Shown here piece after piece: positions 7,087-10,296 of a stretch of DNA of 10,296 nucleotides. The number at the start of each line of letters is the position of its first letter. The stretch's first letter is position 1. The stretch is taken from the NCBI GenBank assembly GCA_003024985.2, contig PXIH01S0004836.1; one strand, written 5' to 3'. Position numbers and translations under genes: made by a program. The notes below the pieces were generated by a model, which saw only the letters and a list, made by a program, of their open reading frames with translations, did no database searches and had not been told where the DNA came from. This DNA is from Euperipatoides rowelli. Taxonomy: Eukaryota; Onychophora; Udeonychophora; Euonychophora; Peripatopsidae.

Positions 7087-7946
7087 ATGAGTAAGCGTAA
7101 ACATAAAGCCACTGAAAAATAGTATGTTGTTCCTCCTCCCTTTGCCTAAAAAAAAAATGAACAGGCAGTCAGGCTCTCTTTTTTAAACAAGTATTTAACA
7201 ATTTTTATCACAATTATTGACATAAACAAAGTTATTTTAGCAAAGAAACAATTTGTCTTCTAACTTTTTAGAATAAAAACATTTGACATGGCAGAATTTT
7301 CTTGAACAGGCGAAGGAGGAGAAGCAATATGTTTTTTTTTTAGTTGTTAATAAAATTAGTTTTGATCAAAATTTGAAGTTTTAAATAGGATTGACAAAGG
7401 TGAATCATTAACAAAATTATGTCAAGAGATTGGGATTGGAAAGACTACAATTTCAGATTTGAAAATAAATTGTGTAAATATCTTTATAAACATGATCAGT
7501 TATTGTGTTTCTGACTATAAAGAAATAAATGTGGCTTTGTTTGTATGATTTACATAAGAAAGAGCAAGAGGAACACCAATTCAGTGGACCATTAGTACAA
7601 CAATAAAGCCCTAGAGCTAAATAAGAAGATAGCCAGCAATAGTTGTTGAATAGATGGAAAAAAAGATTTGTTTTGACATTTTAAATATTAAAATAAATAA
7701 ACCACGATAATAATAATAATAATAAATTGGGTTAGATCATAATATAAGGTATAATTTTGTTGAGAGTTTTTATTTTTAAAGAATAAGAAAAGAAAATGAA
7801 GATTGTAAAAATACTATAGCTAGTTTAATATTTCCAATTTTTTATAACAATTTGATATATTTTTTTTTTAAGTTACAGGATCACAAAACAAAGAAGGGGG
7901 AGGGTTTTCTAAACATGCAAAATAAAGAGATTATGCAGAATTACTG
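7087..7946 (+). pseudogene. Tigger/pogo-like transposase remnant, DNA-binding half only
   Basis: The ATG at 7087 opens MSKRKHKATEK and stops at TAG 7120. After about 245 bp of non-matching sequence the plus strand reads DQNLK (7364), shifts frame, then RIDKGESLTKLCQEIGIG and KTTISDLKIN (7387 to about 7470). This is the first helix-turn-helix of CENP-B/jerky/Tigger proteins. The same frame continues to NVALFV*FT*ERARGTPI (7528-7581), where conserved W and Q codons have become TGA and TAA. One-base insertions then give SGPLVQQ and KALELNKKIASN (7605-7640), and further shifts give LNRWKKRF and DILNIK (to about 7700). This is the second CENP-B-type helix-turn-helix, which binds the element's ends. 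The DDE/D catalytic domain should follow but is absent: ACTG|TA at 7943-7948, next to a partial match to pogo-type termini, is taken as the right end. No left terminus was identified. The remnant is clearly inactive. Confidence 0.8.
7706..7725. repeat. (ATA)n microsatellite
   Basis: Six to seven ATA/TAA units (GATAATAATAATAATAATAAA) lie just after the recognisable transposase sequence. Simple slippage repeat. Confidence 0.85.
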
Positions 7947-8033
7947 TATAGTCTGACCATCGCACCAGTTAGAACAGAGTTTTCTCCCATTTAATTTAGA
8001 CTGGAGTGGATTTTCTGTTCAAGGAAACATTTC

Positions 8034-8077
8034 TGATTTTTATTCCATTTACTCTTCAATAACCATATTTTTATATT
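8034..8077. repeat. Diverged direct repeat, copy 1
   Basis: TTTTTATTCCATTTACTCTT then CAATAACCATATTTTTATATT aligns with 8208-8254 (TTTTATTCCCCTTGCTCTTT then AATAATCATAGTTTCATAATATT), about 174 bp away. It is a possible old tandem duplication unit. Confidence 0.5.
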
Positions 8078-8153
8078 AAAAAAATACAGAAAATAATACA
8101 CCTAATATACCTCCCCACTCCCTTTTACATCTCGATTCTGCTGATGTATATCC

Positions 8154-8191
8154 TGGTATTCTAAAACACGCTCATCTGGTACTCTAAAATA
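8154..8191. repeat. Short tandem duplication, period 23
   Basis: TGGTATTCTAAAACAC at 8154 recurs as TGGTACTCTAAAATAT at 8177. It lies between the two copies of the longer 174-bp-spaced repeat, so the whole 8.03-8.25 kb segment looks internally duplicated. Confidence 0.45.
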
Positions 8192-8207
8192 TTTGGTAAA
8201 AAATTAT

Positions 8208-8254
8208 AAATTTTATTCCCCTTGCTCTTTAATAATCATAGTTTCATAATATTT
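8208..8254. repeat. Diverged direct repeat, copy 2
   Basis: Counterpart of 8034-8077 in the same orientation. The two copies differ by several substitutions and a short insertion. Confidence 0.5.
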
Positions 8255-9030
8255 TATAGCTCCAAAATATATTAAATATTTTAAATAGTGTGGCGCTATT
8301 ATAGGCTCGAAAACATCATTTCAAATTATATTTTTTAAAAATATTAATTGTTATCTTGAAAAGTTTATTTAAATCTAATTTTAATAATATATCTATTTAT
8401 AGATCTCTGGGACCAAGAACCCTTCATGTATCTTTTTATATTGTCTCGGAGAATTTTGAAAAAGGCGCTGCTAATCTTATCCAACCCGGGCATAAACAGA
8501 AGCAGACACCAGTGTATGTGTGTGGGGNGGAGGGGGTTCTGTAGTTTAGATTTAATCTTATAGATATTTGTCATTTAGATATTACAAGGACAATCCACAC
8601 AAATTTTAGCCAATTGTGACAGCCACAACAAGGATAAGCTTTGACTCTTTGTCACATCACATTTCAAAATATATGCCCATAAAAAAATGCAACAAGGCTC
8701 ACTTATACAAATAGATTAGTAAAATAAAAAAATCAATATAATTTAAAATGTCAAAAATATCTTAAATAAAAATAGAAATGTCAAAATAGATTGATCCCCC
8801 CCCCCCACACCCCTAATTATCAAGAACTACAATAGACGCTTACTCCCCTTTCTTTGTTCTATGGCCGATTTACCTCACACTTAAATAAATGACAGAAATG
8901 CCTTAGGCTCTGTCATGTGATATTGTCTTTGATGTTGTTATTCAATGAGGATAGTTTTTACTTAAAAACATAATGTGTTTTTATGTCGTTAGATTTATGA
9001 ACTGATGTAAGCCAGGTCAGACTTTTAGTT
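8255..9030. other. AT-rich DNA with a GC-richer patch, no gene recognised
   Basis: Mostly A/T sequence. Bases 8400-8545 are GC-richer (CCGGGC, GGCGCTGC, a G-rich run with an unknown base at 8527) and are open on both strands for 60-70 codons, but no motif or family could be seen and both frames run across the unknown base. A C11 run occupies 8796-8806. Possibly fragments of old repeats. Confidence 0.45.
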
Positions 9031-9056
9031 TAAATGATGACCACATGCATCATTTA
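9031..9056. other. Perfect 9-bp inverted repeat with 8-base loop
   Basis: TAAATGATG and CATCATTTA flank ACCACATG. There is no gene or T-run beside it to suggest a terminator, and palindromes of this size are common in AT-rich DNA. Confidence 0.4.
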
Positions 9057-9486
9057 TTCCAGTTTTTGCAATTGGTTTATGACAAAGTTAAAAATGATAT
9101 CTAGCTTTGATTTAAACGTAAGAAAACAGCTGATTTAAGTAGAAAAGACTTGCCAAAAATTTAATATTTAAAGAAATCAAATTAAACTAAGGGCAGTGCA
9201 AATTATATGAAAATTATATTGGATTATAAAAAATTATTAATTCTAAACGAATTTTTAATGTACAAAAACTAAATAAAATTAAACGACAATAATTAAAATA
9301 TATGAAAATAAAGATCAGATTTTTTAAAAAAGTATTTCAAAATTTATTGACATAAATATCAAACCTACCTTCATGATTCAATGTGCTGTTTTATAATCAT
9401 ACAGACTGTATACAACATTCTCAGTGACACTAGCCAGACACTAATAAGATCTAAATTCAAACATGGAGCTTGTTATGGTAACATAT
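9057..9486. other. AT-rich DNA, nothing specific seen
   Basis: No long open frame, recognisable motif or element terminus was found between the inverted repeat and the foldback-type element that starts at 9487. Confidence 0.5.
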
Positions 9487-9579
9487 GCTACGTTTTTTTT
9501 AAATTCTCCGAGCTCGAGCTCCGAGAAACTGTACACGTCATGGAGAACTAACAGAATAAAAACAGAGAAGACAGAGTCC

Positions 9580-9597
9580 GAGATTATTAAAATACGC
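9580..9597. repeat. Subterminal repeat of the 9487-10239 element, left copy
   Basis: GAGATTATTAAAATACGC recurs as GAGATTATTAAAATCCGC at 10123-10140 in the same orientation, not inverted. Similarity continues with (A)ACAGAGAA versus (A)ATAGAGAA. A direct subterminal repeat inside an element with inverted ends is unusual. Confidence 0.7.
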
Positions 9598-10120
9598 TAA
9601 CAGAGAAATAAAAGATGAAGACGAAAGGAGAAAAATTGTACAGTAAAAAAAAATAACCATTAAAGATTAAACGCCTAAATTTAGCTAAACTATCACCTGA
9701 AGGTGCTTTTAAACGCTATTGTCAGACAGAAAAATAAAATGTCCCTGGCAACATTCGTACATTTGATGTCTGGGTTAAACATTTTAAAGACATCATGCTT
9801 GCTATCTGTGCCGCCAGACATAAACGGTAGCTATTACTATCTCATTGACTGGAAACAATTCATTTTTCAGCATTTAAAAAATAGCAATCGCTGTTGTAAA
9901 AGATGTCATATAGTCAAAATAAGAAAATTATGGAGAGGAAGTAGTGTCTAGACAAAGATTAGACCAGTTACATCATATTTGACACAGTAAATATCAATAA
10001 AGTTTATTTTCCTCCATTTTGGATTTTGATTGTGTTACGATGCATTGTGGGTACTTCTCCCAATCCGGATGCGTTGTCTTGGAGAAGTCAGAAACTTCTC
10101 TGATAGTTCTCAGAGTTCGT

Positions 10121-10185
10121 CAGAGATTATTAAAATCCGCAATAGAGAATCTCTGATTTTTTTAAAATCCGACTTCTCCAGATTC
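10121..10185. repeat. Iterated subterminal repeats in the right arm
   Basis: TTAAAATCCG occurs at 10130-10139 and again at 10162-10171, with a period of 32. Each copy is preceded by a TC(A/T)GA-type word plus an A/T tract and followed by GC/GA and a GAGAA- or TTCTCC-type word. The first copy also matches the left-arm repeat at 9580. Such iterons are commonly transposase-binding sites in DNA transposons, which is an inference here. Confidence 0.55.
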
Positions 10186-10296
10186 AGAGCGTTCTCTATA
10201 GTTCTCCGAGAACTCGGAGATTTTTAAAAAAAACGTAGCCACAATCTCCCCAGTTATTTGCTGCGACCCCTTTGAACAAATTAGACTAAAAAAATG

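Larger units (their letters stand above)
9487..10239. mobile_element. Non-autonomous DNA element with foldback-like terminal inverted repeats (753 bp)
   Basis: The left end GCTACGTTTTTTTTAAATTC and the complement of the right end GCTACGTTTTTTTTAAAAAT are identical for 17 bases, then remain similar through TCTCCGAG...CGGAGAA or CCGAGAA. Each end is itself a palindrome: left, a 24-bp imperfect palindrome around GAGCTCGAGCTC (9505-9528); right, TCTCCGAG-AA-CTCGGAGA (10203-10220). Subterminal sequence on both sides is packed with CAGAGA, TCTCTGA and GGAGAA words. The interior has only short open frames (9703-9951 and 10030-10227) without recognisable domains; the second is built from the right arm itself. 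No transposase is present, so it would need help from elsewhere. No clear target-site duplication was found: the flanks are AACATAT and CACAATC. The superfamily is undetermined. Confidence 0.75.

Noticed and set aside
8356-8574. Open frames on both strands over a GC-richer patch
   Set aside because: Both include an unknown base and simple G-rich sequence. Neither peptide shows a recognisable motif.
10030-10227. 65-codon open frame as a gene
   Set aside because: It is translated from the repeated and palindromic right arm of the 9487-10239 element.
9477-10250. Target-site duplication for the right-hand element
   Set aside because: The flanks AACATAT and CACAATC share no convincing duplication, so no superfamily was assigned from it.

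Overview
The window reads as intronic and intergenic DNA of an animal, most likely an arthropod. It is strongly AT-rich, has no dense operon-like gene packing, carries a short exon framed by spliceosomal splice sites, and is littered with decayed transposons typical of invertebrate genomes. A minus-strand fossil near 3 kb resembles a multicopy protein family that I remember from arthropod genomes, and this is the main reason for the arthropod call. No rRNA, tRNA, CRISPR array or prokaryotic gene is visible. Two single unknown bases (3320, 8527) sit at or beside low-complexity sequence.

Layout. 1-500: a more GC-rich, coding-like fossil on the plus strand, in three frame segments, opening with a short signal-anchor-like peptide. 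500-900: AT-rich with a small GC island. 900-1200: a second more GC-rich patch with unexplained open frames and strong splice-like signals. 1200-2250: featureless AT-rich DNA. 2256-3190: minus-strand coding fossils, including a recognisable N-terminal piece of the multicopy family, interrupted by a pogo/Tigger-like MITE at 2591. 3190-5300: AT-rich DNA with homopolymers, an 80-bp dispersed repeat pair and a second, full-length MITE copy (3839-4141). 5300-6300: the 3' end of a non-LTR retrotransposon (CR1/L2/jockey-like reverse-transcriptase tail) on the minus strand. 6576-6700: the one convincing exon of a host gene, on the plus strand. 7087-7946: the N-terminal DNA-binding half of a Tigger/pogo transposase, broken by indels and stops, with its catalytic half deleted. 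8000-9480: AT-rich, low-complexity sequence with short repeats. 9487-10239: a 753-bp non-autonomous DNA element with foldback-like terminal inverted repeats.

How the parts relate: the exon shows that a plus-strand host gene runs through at least the middle of the window. The LINE tail (antisense) and the Tigger remnant (sense) lie in its flanking introns. The two short MITEs share the termini expected of pogo/Tigger elements, so the transposase fossil at 7.1-7.9 kb belongs to the superfamily that could have mobilised them, although no direct link is shown. No intact, functional system was found. The most informative items are the exon, the lesion-by-lesion readable Tigger and LINE fossils, the multicopy-family fossil, and the palindromic-end element at the right.
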